From Gammaproteobacteria bacterium (lineage in GTDB: Bacteria > Pseudomonadota > Gammaproteobacteria > Granulosicoccales > Granulosicoccaceae): a DNA stretch of 31,912 bases. Positions 18,628 to 27,206 of this stretch are shown piece after piece (the first letter of the stretch is position 1; the number at the start of each line of letters is the position of its first letter). The notes below the pieces were generated by a model. It was not told the DNA's origin. It searched no databases and saw only the letters and a program-made list of their open reading frames with translations. The translations under genes and the position numbers were made by a program. The DNA is taken from contig JAHQVR010000189.1 of the NCBI GenBank assembly GCA_019634245.1, positions 1 to 31,912 on the forward strand, written 5' to 3'.

Positions 18628-19533
18628 GCCCGGTGGATCTTCCCCTCGAGCGATGCACTCAAGACTCCTACCAATTTGAGCAGCTGATTCGGCCGCCTGG
18701 GTTTCTGCGGCTACATGTGGCGTAATGGTGATGCGAGGATGAGACCAAAAAGGATGGTCTGTGGTTAGGGGTTCGTGTATGAAAACATCCAGCAGAGCTC
18801 CGCTTAGCTGTCCAGAATCGAGCGCAGGTATCAAATCATCTTCGAGCAGATGGGCCCCGCGTCCCGCATTGATTAGGAACGCGCCTTTGGGTAATTCATC
18901 AAAAAGGGTTGCGTTTAAAATTCCGGCAGTGGATGGCGTCAGTGGAAGTAAGCAGGCTAAGACATCCAGATTGGCTAAGAAATCAGCTCGTTGGGATTGT
19001 CCGAAGTAGCTAGTAACACCGGGTATCTGTTTTGGTTGACGACTCCAAGTGGACACAGGGTAGCCAACATCGGCGAGTGTGATGGCGACTTTGCTGGCCA
19101 ACACACCGGCACCGAGCAGACCGACATGAAATTCTGCAGTTAATGCGGGCGACAGTGAGGGCATCCATTGAGCCTTCTTTTGAGCTATCGCTAGCTCCGG
19201 CATTTTTCTCTGAGCCCATAGAGTGCCCATCAATACATACTCAGCCATGCGAGCGCCCATACCCGCATCGTGTAAACGGACGATGGAGACCCTGTCGGGT
19301 ATGTCGTTTCGATTCAGTAGATAGTCAACACCCGCAGAGAGCGAAAGCAAGTGCGTTAGGTTTGGAAATTGTTCGAAAAAGCCTTCTGAAATACCCCATA
19401 CAATGGCGATCTCAATCTGTTCGGGGTTCGGGCAATCGGGCCAACACACGATCGTTTGCTCTGGCAGAGCTTGTTTGATCGCGTTTAGAAGACAATTGTT
19501 CCTATCGTCTTTAACGCTGTAGAGAATTGACAT
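18601..19533 (-). CDS. ghrA: GhrA-type glyoxylate/hydroxypyruvate reductase (D-2-hydroxyacid dehydrogenase)
   Basis: A 310-residue cytoplasmic NAD(P)H-dependent reductase of 2-oxo acids. The cofactor fold carries VGLLGAGVLASKVA (about 137-150), in which the last Gly of the usual G-x-G-x-x-G is Ala. The catalytic trio is visible: R225 in NAGRGAHL, E254 in HEPL and H273 in TPHVAAET. The ARMAEYVLMGTLWAQRKMP segment is typical of the GhrA subgroup, which reduces glyoxylate and hydroxypyruvate. It is the third gene of a minus-strand operon, starting 9 nt after the flavin reductase stop with no separate ribosome-binding site visible. Its 3' end overlaps lptE by 27 nt. Confidence 0.87.
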   Translation of the reverse strand: MSILYSVKDDRNNCLLNAIKQALPEQTIVCWPDCPNPEQIEIAIVWGISEGFFEQFPNLTHLLSLSAGVDYLLNRNDIPDRVSIVRLHDAGMGARMAEYVLMGTLWAQRKMPELAIAQKKAQWMPSLSPALTAEFHVGLLGAGVLASKVAITLADVGYPVSTWSRQPKQIPGVTSYFGQSQRADFLANLDVLACLLPLTPSTAGILNATLFDELPKGAFLINAGRGAHLLEDDLIPALDSGQLSGALLDVFIHEPLTTDHPFWSHPRITITPHVAAETQAAESAAQIGRSLECIARGEDPPGLVDRTRGY

Positions 19534-19542
19534 CGAGTCAAT

Positions 19543-20055
19543 TTACAGTTCGGAGGTTTTGACGAATTTTCGCATGGCGTAGACCAACGGTTCAGCTTCG
19601 TTATGCTGCACACCCACGACTCGACCGATGAATATACTGTGGGTTCCATGATCGTGAACGTTTTCAATCACGCAATCCAGAGAGACGAGAGCTCGTTGTA
19701 ACAGCGGAGAACCGGTGATTGCCGCATTCCAACTCCCGCTGAGAAAACGATCTGCTTCTGGATTTTCCCCCAGGCCAGCGAAAACCATTGAGAGATCTTT
19801 TTGATCTGTTGAGAGTATGTTGATGGCAAACACGCCATTGTGGTTGGCTACGGAGCAAAATTCGTTTTGCTGATGAACGCAAGCCAAAATCAGTGCCGGT
19901 TCGGCGCACACAGAACACATCGAACTGACCGTAAGGCCAGCCTTGCCATGTTCCCCCCCGGTTGTGACAATCGATACGCCGTTGGCCGCTAGAGCTAAAG
20001 CCGATGTAAATGTTTGAGGACTTACGCTTTCATCGGTCAATGTGCCCTTGGTCAT
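19543..20055 (-). CDS. Flavin reductase family protein (FMN-binding, RutF/HpaC-like)
   Basis: About 170 residues with the pattern of FMN-binding flavin reductases: TFTSALALAANGVSIVTTGG near the N-terminus, then KAGLTVSSMCSVCAEPALILACV, VFAINILSTDQ and FIGRVVGVQ. Such enzymes use NAD(P)H to supply reduced flavin to a monooxygenase or other flavin-dependent partner. The reading frame is open further upstream to 20187, but that part lies inside gltA; the ATG at 20055, 7 nt after the gltA stop and just behind GAGAAAGG, fits the family length. It sits between gltA and the ghrA-like gene with gaps of 7 and 9 nt. No monooxygenase partner is nearby. Confidence 0.85.
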   Translation of the reverse strand: MTKGTLTDESVSPQTFTSALALAANGVSIVTTGGEHGKAGLTVSSMCSVCAEPALILACVHQQNEFCSVANHNGVFAINILSTDQKDLSMVFAGLGENPEADRFLSGSWNAAITGSPLLQRALVSLDCVIENVHDHGTHSIFIGRVVGVQHNEAEPLVYAMRKFVKTSEL

Positions 20056-20062
20056 GCCTTTC

Positions 20063-21343
20063 TCAGCTTGGGTAATCGCGCCTGGCAGCGCCGGTGTAAA
20101 TTTGTCGTGGTCGGCCAATTCGACCATCAGGATCTTCGTGCATTTCCATCCAATGCGAAATCCAGCCCACAGTTCGTGCCATCGCAAACATCACGGTAAA
20201 CATGTTCATCGGGATGTCCAAGGCTTGCAGAATGATACCCGAATAGAAATCGACATTCGGATAGAGTTTACGATCGACGAAGTATTGGTCTTCCAACGTG
20301 GCCTTTTCGAGCTCACGAGCCAACTCAAAGAGTGGTTGATCGCCACCTAAGTCGTCGAGGATGTCATGACACATTTTTTGGATCAACTTGGCGCGCGGAT
20401 CGAAATTCTTGTAGACACGGTGCCCAAACCCCATTAAACGGAATGGATCGTTTTTATCTTTGGCTCGCGCAATCGTTTGCTCGATGGTCTCACCTGAATA
20501 CATGATGTCGTTGAGCATGTTGATCACAGCCTCATTCGCACCACCATGGGCCGGCCCCCAGAGGCTCGCGATTCCTGCTGCGATGGATGCAAATGGATTT
20601 GCACCAGAGCTGCCTGCCAGCCGCACGGTGGATGTGCTGGCATTTTGTTCATGGTCTGCGTGCAAAATCAAAATCAGTTCTAACGCTTTAACAGCGACAG
20701 GATTCGGTTTGAATTCCTCAGCCGGTACAGCAAACATCATGCGGGTGAAATTTTCTACGTAGCTCAGATTGTTGTCTGGGTACATAAAAGGCTGCCCACG
20801 ATAATGGTTGTAGCAATAGGAGGCGATGGTTGGGATTTTGGCAATCAGCCGATGAGCAGAGATTTCTCGATGTTTTGGGTTCGTGATATCCAGAGAGTCG
20901 TGGTAGAACGACGACATCGCACCAACGGTTCCAACCAGCATGGCCATGGGGTGCGCGTCATAGCGAAATCCATCGATGAAATCGCGCAGATTCTCGTGCA
21001 CCATCGTGTGTGTTTTGATGATATTCGTGAACTCAGCCGCCTGATCGGGTGAAGGTAGCTCGCCATACATCAGTAGGTAACAGACTTCGAGATAATTACT
21101 GTGTTCAGCCAGTTGCTCTATTGGGTACCCGCGATAGAGCAGAATGCCCTCATCACCATCGATAAAGGTAATAGCACTCTTACAACTGGCCGTGGTGGCA
21201 TAGCCAGGGTCGTAAGTAAATATTCCAGTGTCCTTATAGAGACCGCGTATGTCGGCAACATCTGGTCCATGGGTACCACTGAGAAGGGGTAGGGCCGATT
21301 CACGTCCGTCTTCGCCCTTTAAGATCGCTTTTCTATCCGTCAT
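20063..21343 (-). CDS. gltA: Citrate synthase (type II)
   Basis: A 426-residue enzyme condensing acetyl-CoA and oxaloacetate, first step of the TCA cycle. The catalytic residues are H266 in [13 protein letters not shown]308 in FGHRVYKN and D365 in [10 protein letters not shown]. Length and N-terminal domain fit the hexameric NADH-regulated form of Gram-negative bacteria. The ATG at 21343 is preceded by GAGGAGAACAAAGAGA, a strong ribosome-binding site. It is the first gene of a three-gene operon with a flavin reductase and a hydroxypyruvate reductase. The sdh genes that lie divergently from gltA in many gammaproteobacteria are absent here; a lipoprotein gene is there instead. Confidence 0.97.
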   Translation of the reverse strand: MTDRKAILKGEDGRESALPLLSGTHGPDVADIRGLYKDTGIFTYDPGYATTASCKSAITFIDGDEGILLYRGYPIEQLAEHSNYLEVCYLLMYGELPSPDQAAEFTNIIKTHTMVHENLRDFIDGFRYDAHPMAMLVGTVGAMSSFYHDSLDITNPKHREISAHRLIAKIPTIASYCYNHYRGQPFMYPDNNLSYVENFTRMMFAVPAEEFKPNPVAVKALELILILHADHEQNASTSTVRLAGSSGANPFASIAAGIASLWGPAHGGANEAVINMLNDIMYSGETIEQTIARAKDKNDPFRLMGFGHRVYKNFDPRAKLIQKMCHDILDDLGGDQPLFELARELEKATLEDQYFVDRKLYPNVDFYSGIILQALDIPMNMFTVMFAMARTVGWISHWMEMHEDPDGRIGRPRQIYTGAARRDYPS

Positions 21344-21528
21344 TCTCTTTGTTCTCCTCAGTGCTGTATCGGCAGCGCCACTGATTTTTTGATCACTGGC
21401 TTTGTGGACTTAGGGTGTAAGCCCGGCTTTTTTTCCTCGACGTCGAGTCGCAGAAATGTCCCGCGGGGCCCGGTGTGCCAGTCCACGCAGTGTCGTTTGG
21501 GCTTCGCAAGCAGCTTGATTGGCTAACG

Positions 21529-21557
21529 ATGACACCAGAAAAGCCTATTATTATAAG
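21529..21557 (+). promoter_or_regulatory. Candidate sigma-70 promoter toward the small ORF and lipoprotein
   Basis: ATGACA (21529-21534) matches the -35 box in 5 of 6 positions, followed by a 17-bp spacer and TATAAG (21552-21557), 5 of 6 of the -10 box. Transcription would begin near 21564, giving a leader of about 135 nt to the 31-codon ORF and about 325 nt to the lipoprotein start. The boxes are seen directly; activity is inferred. Confidence 0.5.
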
Positions 21558-21698
21558 GCCCCAGGAGGGGTTTCTCGCCGATATCCTGTTAATAGAGACT
21601 ATTTATTCCCAGAAGGCAGCCTTGAACGCACCATAATGTTCCTTTTTACGGGGTCCGGGCTGACCACCTGGGTCGCAGATTTAAAACAGGTGATCACA

Positions 21699-21794
21699 AT
21701 GAAAAAAAGTCGCCCCGGGATAGGCTGCACTCATTGCCGAAAGTGGCCTGTGTATTCTTCTGAGAGTGTCGAAATTGTGTCACTGATGGCGTAG
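21699..21794 (+). CDS. Possible 31-residue small protein with a CxxC motif
   Basis: ATG at 21699 is preceded by CAGGTGATCACA, a good Shine-Dalgarno (AGGTG) at standard spacing, and the frame reads MKKSRPGIGCTHCRKWPVY and on to a TAG at 21792. A Cys-Thr-His-Cys pair near residues 10-13 could bind metal. It lies downstream of the candidate promoter at 21529-21557 and 93 nt before the lipoprotein gene, so it could be a leader peptide, a small protein, or chance. I recognise no family. Confidence 0.25.
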   Translation: MKKSRPGIGCTHCRKWPVYSSESVEIVSLMA

Positions 21795-21887
21795 CTCTCC
21801 GGATGGAGACGGGTGGTCGATGGGATGGCGGACGGGGCCGTTTTTCGTCCACCAGCGAGTGTTTCCCTGCGGTCTATACTCAGCGCT

Positions 21888-22619
21888 ATGGATGTGCGAA
21901 ACCCACTTTTATGCCTGTTCGCCCTGGCGATGTTGTTGTCAATCTCTGCCTGTCAAAGTCATCACCCTGAACCGCTGGTGCCCGGTGACCAGGGCGCTAC
22001 CGTGGTGGTGGGATTGATTGCGAAAAACCCGAAGGTTAAATCGGTCATTAACAGAAACTCTCTGGCACAGCAGATGGCTCAAGTGATTCGCGATGAATCA
22101 CGCTATCAGGTGCCCGTTGTTGGGTTGGTCTCCCAGCAACTGGGAAAGGAAGCCTATGAACACTTAGTGGTCCATTACTCTGAACATGGCTATCTCAGTG
22201 GAGCAGATCTTGAGGCATTGCGACGCGCCGATCTGGGCGCTCGGTACGCGATTTTTGCTCGGCTCGAGTTTGATCAAGTTGTCGAACACGATGCTGAAAA
22301 TCAACAGGTGTACAACAACCAAGGTGAGCTGTTGACCGATCGCATGCACGTAGTCAGTCGAACGGACCGCACCACGGTTATATCCGCCATGATGGTGGAT
22401 GTCGTCAGAGGTGCAAGCGTGTGGCATAACAACTTTGAAGTGACGCTGGATTCAAAAAATATCCAAACGCTCTATTCGGGTAGTAGTTTCGCTGGCAGCC
22501 TGGCTGCCACGTTTACCAATACACTGGCCAACGGTATACGCGGTCCGCGACAACCCGATGCACCCAGTACCGCTAAAGCTATGCGCACGCTACTAAAGGA
22601 AGTGGCGAAGCAGATGTGA
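21888..22619 (+). CDS. Uncharacterised outer-membrane-type lipoprotein
   Basis: From ATG at 21888 it has 243 residues. A hydrophobic signal ends in the lipobox ISA-C (Cys22), and Gln at +2 fits outer-membrane sorting. I do not recognise a named family. The mature part has GATVVVGLIAKNPKVKS, an RYAIFARLEFDQVVEHD strand and later RTTVISAMMVDVVRGASVWHN, an alternation like that of periplasmic lipoproteins related to CsgG or LpoB (a name-value strand followed by a D-V-x-x-G-x-x-x-W strand), but this is a fold guess only. The upstream frame is open to 21813, but the signal peptide fixes the start. Its stop is 6 nt from the stop of the convergent EamA gene. Confidence 0.75.
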   Translation: MDVRNPLLCLFALAMLLSISACQSHHPEPLVPGDQGATVVVGLIAKNPKVKSVINRNSLAQQMAQVIRDESRYQVPVVGLVSQQLGKEAYEHLVVHYSEHGYLSGADLEALRRADLGARYAIFARLEFDQVVEHDAENQQVYNNQGELLTDRMHVVSRTDRTTVISAMMVDVVRGASVWHNNFEVTLDSKNIQTLYSGSSFAGSLAATFTNTLANGIRGPRQPDAPSTAKAMRTLLKEVAKQM

Positions 22620-22625
22620 AAGGCT

Positions 22626-23516
22626 TCAAACCGGTGTATAGAGAATTATAGCGGTGCCTGCCACAGCTAACGATGCCCCTAACCAAGCGCCAAGCGCCGG
22701 TCTTTCTCTTGAAATCCACCAGGTCAGCGGTAGCAACATCACCGGTGTGGTGGACGACAGTATAGCGCTCAGCCCTACAGAACCATGGGCAAAGGCATAG
22801 AGCAGAAGAGTCATGCCTACAGCCATACCAAGCAGGCCGCTGGCAAAGAGGGCCCAAAAGTTTCTATAACTGATCGGTTCTTTCGCTCGCGTCCATCGCG
22901 GCAGCAAACCTCGCAATGCGAACAGCGCGACTACCGCCACGGCGATGCGGCCTGCCGCTACGGTGGCTGGGTCTACGCCGGCGTTTAATACTGGCGTGAT
23001 CAGTAAAGAGCTTGCTGCCTGTCCGAGCGCCGCCAACAGACCGATCAGTAGCCCGACGAACAAACTGCCTTGGATCGATTCCCAAGTATGGATCTGATCT
23101 CTTCGTTTGCCATAGACAATCGCGATGATGACTCCGGCGATAACCAACAGGCAACCGAGAATAATAATAGCCGTGAATTGCTCGCCTAAAAACAACCAGG
23201 CGAGTATCGCTGTAAGAGGTGCGTTGGTCGCAAACACTATCGCATTGCGTCGCGGACCAAGCCGCGCTAGGCCGACAAACAACGCGCTATCACTAATAAA
23301 GATGCCGACGCACGCTGAGGCCACTATCCACGGCCAATGGTGTATCGCCTGAAAATCAAAGCCGCGAACCGCTAGGTAACCCACGAGAAGGATCAACACC
23401 AAAACCGAGCGCCAGCGAGTGAATGTCATACCGCCCAGACGTCTGGCGGCGTCGGCTGCACATAAGGTTCCCAGTGCCCAGCAAAGAGCTGCACCTAGCG
23501 CGGCTATCTCAGCCAC
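22626..23516 (-). CDS. EamA/DMT-family transporter
   Basis: A 296-residue inner-membrane protein with ten hydrophobic segments in two EamA repeats. The first helix has GAALCWALGTLCAADAARRLG; the fourth and fifth carry the RLGPRRNAIVFATNAPLTAILAWLF-type element, and the second repeat ends LSAILSSTTPVMLLPLTWW. The start codon is GTG at 23516, followed directly by the first helix. Substrate is unknown. It differs from the EamA protein at 14.5 kb in most positions, so the two are not a recent duplication. It is divergent from aapJ. Confidence 0.85.
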   Translation of the reverse strand: MAEIAALGAALCWALGTLCAADAARRLGGMTFTRWRSVLVLILLVGYLAVRGFDFQAIHHWPWIVASACVGIFISDSALFVGLARLGPRRNAIVFATNAPLTAILAWLFLGEQFTAIIILGCLLVIAGVIIAIVYGKRRDQIHTWESIQGSLFVGLLIGLLAALGQAASSLLITPVLNAGVDPATVAAGRIAVAVVALFALRGLLPRWTRAKEPISYRNFWALFASGLLGMAVGMTLLLYAFAHGSVGLSAILSSTTPVMLLPLTWWISRERPALGAWLGASLAVAGTAIILYTPV

Positions 23517-23686
23517 GTGCGCAACTTCGCAAATGGCGACATGATTTGTTAAACGTCACGATAATTTGCACTCTCATGTGGCACAAGACTTTGTCTAAGG
23601 CCTAACTAATGTGTTAATTTCTGCCCCCGAGAGGACGAGATCCGTTTGTCCTTGACTAGACATCTTCCCATTTGGAGTAAAACTCT

Positions 23687-24703
23687 ATGCGTTTATTACA
23701 CACGATGGCCTCAGCCGTTGTCCTCGCTGCCGTTGCCGGTAGTTCATATGCCGATAGTGAAACACTTGATGCTGTTAAAGCCAAAGGGTTTATACAGTGT
23801 GGTGTATCCCAGAGTTTGCCTGGATTTTCAAACCCGGACGATCAAGGTAACTGGACCGGTCTTGATGTTGATTTCTGCCGAGGCATGGCGGCAGCGATTT
23901 TTGATGACGGTGAAGCGGTCAAGTTCACCCCATTGTCCGCTAAGGTTAGATTTACTGCGTTGACCTCTGGTGAGATTGACGTGCTAGCACGCAACACCAC
24001 CTGGACTCAGTCACGTGACACCGATTTCGGTGAATTCGTCGGGGTTAACTACTACGATGGTCAGGGTTTTATGGTTCCCAAATCGCTTGAAGTAGCGAGT
24101 GCGTTGGAATTAGATGGCGCGGCTGTTTGTACAAACACAGGTACCACCACCGAATTGAACATTGCAGATTTCTTTCGAGCCAACGGCATGAATTACACTG
24201 TTGTTGCGTTTGAAAAGGCTGACGAAGTTGTGGCTGCTTACGATGCAGGTCGTTGTGACGTTTACACTACCGATCGTTCAGGATTGGCTGCACAGCGGAC
24301 TAAATTGGCAAAGCCAGATGACCATGTTGTTTTGCCTGAAATCATTTCTAAAGAGCCATTGGGACCCTTGGTTCGTCATGGTGATAACACCTGGGGTGAC
24401 ATTGCGCGCTGGACTCTGAACTGTATGATCAATGCTGAGGAAATGGGCGTCAATTCTGGCAATTTAGAGGAGATGGCTGGTTCTAATGATCCAGGTATCA
24501 AGCGTCTGATGGGTACTGAAGGCGATCTGGGTAGCAAGCTCGGACTCGGCAATGATTTCTGTGCAAACGTTGTTAAAGCTGTGGGTAACTACGGTGAAAG
24601 TTATGACCGTAACGTAGGTCCTGACACTGCGTTGAAATTGGATCGTGGTGTTAACGCACTGTGGAACCAAGGCGGAATACTCTACGCCGCTCCAATGCGC
24701 TAG
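23687..24703 (+). CDS. aapJ: General L-amino-acid ABC transporter, periplasmic binding protein AapJ
   Basis: A 338-residue secreted protein with a signal peptide (cleavage likely after SSYA at about 22). The mature N-terminus, ETLDAVKAKGFIQCGVSQSL, and the blocks PGFSNPDDQGNWTGLDVDFCRG, NTTWTQSRDTDFGEFVGVNYYDG and the closing NALWNQGGILYAAPMR are typical of AapJ/BztA. These bind a broad range of amino acids in rhizobia and Rhodobacter. The ATG has GGAG about 9 nt upstream. It leads the aapJQMP operon; a stem-loop lies 20 nt behind its stop, in keeping with a need for excess binding protein. Confidence 0.95.
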   Translation: MRLLHTMASAVVLAAVAGSSYADSETLDAVKAKGFIQCGVSQSLPGFSNPDDQGNWTGLDVDFCRGMAAAIFDDGEAVKFTPLSAKVRFTALTSGEIDVLARNTTWTQSRDTDFGEFVGVNYYDGQGFMVPKSLEVASALELDGAAVCTNTGTTTELNIADFFRANGMNYTVVAFEKADEVVAAYDAGRCDVYTTDRSGLAAQRTKLAKPDDHVVLPEIISKEPLGPLVRHGDNTWGDIARWTLNCMINAEEMGVNSGNLEEMAGSNDPGIKRLMGTEGDLGSKLGLGNDFCANVVKAVGNYGESYDRNVGPDTALKLDRGVNALWNQGGILYAAPMR

Positions 24704-24723
24704 GCATGCACTGATGATTCGAA

Positions 24724-24745
24724 AAGGGCCGCTACAGCGGCCCTT
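24724..24745 (+). terminator. Stem-loop after aapJ, likely partial terminator
   Basis: AAGGGCCGC (24724-24732) pairs with GCGGCCCTT (24737-24745) across a TACA loop, followed by CTTTGTTCTC, a weak T-rich tract. As the transporter's permease and ATPase genes follow on the same strand, it probably ends part of the transcripts and protects the aapJ 3' end rather than stopping the operon fully. Confidence 0.7.
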
Positions 24746-24813
24746 CTTTGTTCTCGCTGTAATCGCCAACCGTAGGTTGGATGTTTCTTTTTTAGGTCAT
24801 TTAGCGGTTTTCT

Positions 24814-26007
24814 ATGGCTTCACCTGACTCGTCTCCCAATACGTTGCTAGCCTACTGGCGCGATCCGAAATACCGTGGCTGGATCATCCAAGCCCTAGTG
24901 GTGGCGGTCATTGCCTGGTTCGTGTATTCGGTGATCAATAACACGGCTGTCAATATGGAGAAGCGCGGATTAGCCTCCGGGTTTGACTTTCTCAGCACCA
25001 ATTCTGGTTTTGGCATTATCTCTACGCCCTTTGTTGGGTACTCGGAAGAATCAAGCTACGGCACTGTTTTTTTAGTCGGCTTGGTGAACACCATTATTGT
25101 GGCGTTTGTCGGCTGCGTGCTGGCGTTAATGCTGGGTTTTGTTGTCGGGATTGCCAGGCTTTCAAGTAATTGGCTAGTACAGAAGGTGGCAACTTTTTAC
25201 ATAGAACTGTTTAGAAACGTTCCCCTGTTACTGCAAATATTGTTTTGGTACAGCGCGGTCTTAAAACCCTTACCTGGACCAAGGGCGCTTCATGAGGCTG
25301 GTGACAAAGTGTTTTTCTCGATCAACAATCGAGGCCTAATATTCGCGGAACCCAGTTTACAACCCCAATTTAATTTGGTTTGGTGGACCCTGCTGGTGGG
25401 TATATTGTTGACCTTGATTATACGGTTCTGGGCGAAACGTCGGCAAATAAAAACAGGGCAACAGTTCCCTACTTTCTGGGTTGGTCTTGCATTGATTCTG
25501 CTGCTGCCAATGGTCGTTTATTTCATTGTTGGGCAGCCAATGGAAATGTTACCTGCGGAAATGTCTCGATTTTCGCTAAGGGGCGGTATTACGATCATTC
25601 CAGAATTTGTGGCATTGTTACTGGCATTGGTGATTTATACTGCGGCGTTTATCGCTGAAATTGTCCGAGCCGGGATCCAGGCAGTCAGCCATGGACAAAC
25701 CGAAGCTGCATCCGCTTTGGGTATCAAGCCAAACCATCGCATGCGTTTGGTGATTGTACCGCAGGCATTGCGTGTCATCGTCCCCCCGTTGACAAGTCAA
25801 TTTTTAAACCTGACCAAAAACTCGAGTTTGGCAACAGCGATCGCCTATCCAGATTTATTTTCTGTGTTTGCCGGAACGACGCTGAACCAAACAGGTCAAG
25901 CGGTTGAGATAATGGCGATGACTCTAGCGGTATATCTGACGTTAAGTTTGCTCACCTCGGCATTCATGAACTGGTACAACTCCAGAATATCCCTGGTGGA
26001 GAGGTAG
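24814..26007 (+). CDS. aapQ: General L-amino-acid ABC transporter permease AapQ
   Basis: A 397-residue inner-membrane permease. It has one early membrane segment (WIIQALVVAVIAWFVYSVINN), a periplasmic stretch with FDFLSTNSGFGI, the YGTVFLVGLVNTIIVAFVG entry to the transport domain, and the EAA loop TEAASALGIKPNHRMRLVIV at about 296-315 that docks onto the ATPase. The FRNVPLLLQILFWY segment is a hallmark of polar amino-acid permeases. Length and long first half fit AapQ/BztB. The ATG at 24814 has no strong Shine-Dalgarno. It ends one base before aapM. Confidence 0.94.
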   Translation: MASPDSSPNTLLAYWRDPKYRGWIIQALVVAVIAWFVYSVINNTAVNMEKRGLASGFDFLSTNSGFGIISTPFVGYSEESSYGTVFLVGLVNTIIVAFVGCVLALMLGFVVGIARLSSNWLVQKVATFYIELFRNVPLLLQILFWYSAVLKPLPGPRALHEAGDKVFFSINNRGLIFAEPSLQPQFNLVWWTLLVGILLTLIIRFWAKRRQIKTGQQFPTFWVGLALILLLPMVVYFIVGQPMEMLPAEMSRFSLRGGITIIPEFVALLLALVIYTAAFIAEIVRAGIQAVSHGQTEAASALGIKPNHRMRLVIVPQALRVIVPPLTSQFLNLTKNSSLATAIAYPDLFSVFAGTTLNQTGQAVEIMAMTLAVYLTLSLLTSAFMNWYNSRISLVER

Positions 26008-26008
26008 C

Positions 26009-27145
26009 ATGAGTAATCCTGATACCAGAGGCGGCTCTGTTTATGCTGGCGATCTGCCAGATCTGCCCGCTCCGATTCGTACCGAAGGTCCAGTGGCCTG
26101 GTTGCGAGATAATTTATTTAGCTCCGTCACTAATTCTGTACTCACTGTAGTTGTGGGATTACTGGTGCTGTGGTATTTGCCACCCGTTATTGATTGGGTA
26201 TTGGTATCGGCAAACTGGGGTGGAGGTGCCGACGCCTGCCGCGCGAATCCCGATGTGGCCTGTTGGCCTTTTGTTCAAGCCCGTTGGGAACAATTCCTAT
26301 ACGGTCTATATGAAAAATCTGAACGATGGCGGATTGATATCCTGTTAGTTGTACTGGCTATTGGCATTGCGCTGCTGGTGTTTGAAAAAACGCCTGGGCG
26401 TAAATACATCGCGATTTTTATGCTCGTGATCTATCCGATCCTTGCGTTTTTTCTGTTGTACGGAAACGAGACGCTGGGTCTGCCCATCGTGGATACACCG
26501 CAGTGGGGTGGTTTCACTCTGACGCTGGTTATAGCGCTCAGCGGCATCGTGGCGTCATTGCCTTTGGGTGTGGTGTTAGCGCTAGGGCGTCGGTCCAACA
26601 TGCCACTCATTAGCCTTCTCAGTACCATCTTTATTGAGTTCTGGCGAGGTATACCTCTGGTCGCGGTGTTGTTTATGGCCACCATAATGTTCCCACTATT
26701 CTTGCCACCGGATATGAAATTCGACCAACTGCTTAGAGCGGTTATTGGGGTGGCGTTGTTTGCCTCGGCGTATATGGCGGAGGTGGTTCGAGGAGGTTTG
26801 CAGGCGATTCCCAAGGGTCAGTACGAGGGTGCCATGGCGCTCGGATTGCCGTATTGGAAAATGATGTGGCTTGTGATACTTCCTCAAGCACTAAAGATAG
26901 TTATCCCGGGCATAGTGAATACTTTCATCGGTTTGTTTAAGGATACAACGTTGGTGCTGATTATCAGCTTGTTCGATTTGCTTGGCATTGTGCAAGCCTC
27001 TATTGCCGATCCCAATTGGTCGATTAAATCAGTCCCCTACACAGGGTATGTGTTCGTCGCCATTGTCTTTTGGATTTGCTGTTATTTTATGGCTCGCTAC
27101 AGTCGCTATATCGAAGCGAAGCTTCATACGGGTCATAAACGTTAA
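26009..27145 (+). CDS. aapM: General L-amino-acid ABC transporter permease AapM
   Basis: A 378-residue permease pairing with AapQ. It has a membrane segment near VLTVVVGLLVLWYLPPVIDW, a periplasmic stretch with two Cys residues (ADACRANPDVACWPF) that may form a disulfide, the FRGIP-like motif EFWRGIPLVAVLF, and the EAA loop YEGAMALGLPYWKMMWLVIL at about 271-290, followed by GLFKDTTLVLIISLFDLLG. These match AapM/BztC. The ATG lies one base after the aapQ stop with GGAGAGG upstream, so the two permeases are translated together. Confidence 0.94.
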   Translation: MSNPDTRGGSVYAGDLPDLPAPIRTEGPVAWLRDNLFSSVTNSVLTVVVGLLVLWYLPPVIDWVLVSANWGGGADACRANPDVACWPFVQARWEQFLYGLYEKSERWRIDILLVVLAIGIALLVFEKTPGRKYIAIFMLVIYPILAFFLLYGNETLGLPIVDTPQWGGFTLTLVIALSGIVASLPLGVVLALGRRSNMPLISLLSTIFIEFWRGIPLVAVLFMATIMFPLFLPPDMKFDQLLRAVIGVALFASAYMAEVVRGGLQAIPKGQYEGAMALGLPYWKMMWLVILPQALKIVIPGIVNTFIGLFKDTTLVLIISLFDLLGIVQASIADPNWSIKSVPYTGYVFVAIVFWICCYFMARYSRYIEAKLHTGHKR

Positions 27146-27206
27146 TTTGGTACCGAGCTGACGGTCGCAACAGTCGACACGCACTCTACAAAGTGGAATA
27201 GAAATA

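Larger units (their letters stand above)
21344..21887. other. 544-nt divergent intergenic region between gltA and a lipoprotein gene
   Basis: It should contain the gltA leader and promoter on the minus strand, though I found no convincing -35/-10 for it. Visible are a perfect 12-bp palindrome CTCGACGTCGAG at 21436-21447, a good plus-strand promoter at 21529-21557, and a possible 31-codon gene at 21699-21794. On the minus strand an 11-codon reading frame with an AAGGA site starts at 21634 (ATGGTGCGTTCAAGGC...), too short to call. Confidence 0.55.

Noticed and set aside
20056..20187. Longer flavin reductase start within gltA
   Set aside because: The extra 44 residues are gltA sequence in another frame and do not resemble the family's N-terminus; ATG at 20055 fits better.
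21519..21794. 91-codon open frame starting with TTG
   Set aside because: The first 60 codons run through the promoter candidate and have no ribosome-binding site; only the last 31 codons from ATG 21699 are kept as a weak candidate.
23579..23594. Sigma-54 promoter for aapJ (TGGCAC followed by TTTGT)
   Set aside because: The -24 part is perfect, but the essential GC of the -12 part is replaced by TG, so I do not call it.
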